Below are positions 15,308 through 15,996 of a DNA stretch of 15,996 bases, piece by piece. The notes under the pieces were generated by a model that did not search any database, was not told the DNA's origin, and was given only the letters and a program-made list of their open reading frames with translations. The position numbers and the translations under genes were made by a program. How positions within the stretch are numbered: position 1 is the first letter of the stretch; each line of letters opens with the position of its first letter. The DNA comes from Temnopleurus reevesii (taxonomy: Eukaryota; Echinodermata; Echinoidea; Temnopleuroida; Temnopleuridae), in NCBI GenBank assembly GCA_036244855.1, contig BQKZ01001410.1, positions 47,172 through 63,167 of the forward strand. The letters are read 5' to 3'.

Positions 15308-15996
15308 CATCTTTAACCCTAATCAGGCCAGGGGGCGGATTCCGCCCCCCTCCCCCTCAACATTTTTTCAAATATCTCCCACATGGGCCAACAAATTTTA
15401 GCGACGCATCATGACCTTTTTTCAAGTATCATGCAACTTTTGAGACCAAATTCGCCGCGCCCGCGCGTATCGTTTTTGTGCCACGCCCATTTAAAAAAAA
15501 AAATCGTCAACCCCAAAATTGCTCAAAAACGTGATTTTGTTTACAAAGTCAATGCAAATTGTGTTTTCACTAAAATATCATAACAACTTGAATATTTCTA
15601 CTTTTAATTGCTCAAATTAATTAATTTTTGCAGCATTTTGCCTCATATAATGTCTGCAACAAATATCAGTAAAAAACAACAAAAATAAAAGACAAAAAAA
15701 CAAAGAAATACATAAGACATTCGTAAAACAATGAAATACATAAGAATTTAATTTCGATAATGAATTTTTTAAAACAAATTTGTAGAGAATGCTAAAGGAA
15801 TATTTTCAAAAAAAAATATCAGCTCAATTGGAGATTTAATTAGTGATTAAGAGCCCAAAACTTATTTTATGCATGAATTAGCACATTAAATTATTTCAAC
15901 ATTTTTTTTGAAAGGGTAACCATACATTCTGGTAGAGTACGCCGCAAGCATCATACGTGCCAATTTTCGTCGCGATCACGCGTTCTACGGCCGAGA
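15308..15996. mobile_element. Dispersed repeat, truncated by window edge
   Basis: From CATCTTTAACCCTAATCAGG (15308-15327) through the hairpin-forming GGGGGCGGATTCCGCCCCCC (15332-15351) to the GTCGCGATCACGCG stretch at the very end, the wording matches dispersed repeats I remember from echinoderm genomic sequence. The class is unknown to me. There is no coding capacity here (the plus frame 15383-15583 starts in it and has no domain). The middle (about 15590-15900) is very A-rich and may be an insertion or a diverged core. The other end lies beyond the window. Confidence 0.45.

Overview
This window looks like intergenic or intronic DNA from a marine invertebrate. I judge an echinoderm most likely, and a deuterostome more generally, but from memory of repeat wording and not from any search. 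The signs of a eukaryote are AT-rich sequence, long simple repeats (G, C, CA, GA, AT), two tRNA-derived SINEs with polymerase III B boxes, LINE 3' tails, and at least six miniature inverted-repeat elements. There is no bacterial gene structure and I find no confident protein-coding gene. Most open frames are low-complexity translations or chance frames, and several begin at TTG or GTG.

Layout. 1-940: a 41-base G run, then unique sequence with a full CRE palindrome. 943-1655: two SINEs in tandem followed by an AT microsatellite. 2011-2183 and 3806-3980: two copies of one ~174-bp MITE family in opposite orientation. They flank a possible minus-strand 5' exon (2675-2811) and an RFX X-box plus CCAAT-box cluster (3596-3677). 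4193-4550: two related hAT-like MITEs, 56 bp apart. 4729-4893: a broken fragment that looks once-coding. 5253-5632: a GC-rich element with terminal inverted repeats and a 5-bp target duplication, holding about seven degenerate GGCGCC units. 5905-6034: a LINE-like tail. 6352-6481: a 54-bp-stem foldback element with a TTA duplication. 6655-6730: a tiny TTAA-bounded candidate. 7034-7180: another foldback element. 8162-8611: the longest open frame in the window, open on both strands. 8979-9178: a plus-strand LINE 3' end. 9640-10095: GA-rich. 10231-10325: AT-rich palindromes and short tandem repeats. 10960-11660: CA, CT and C-rich. 12609-12645: G-rich. 13007-13170: a minus-strand LINE tail. 13904-13999: a possible minus-strand internal exon. 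14900-15170: an exact GTCACGTGAC E-box followed by a short GC-richer open stretch. 15308-15996: a dispersed repeat that runs off the right edge.

The clearest result is the dense set of unrelated non-autonomous DNA transposons, several with readable target-site duplications. The exon and promoter calls are low-confidence leads. I see no protein-encoded system, and nothing that amounts to a new molecular machine.
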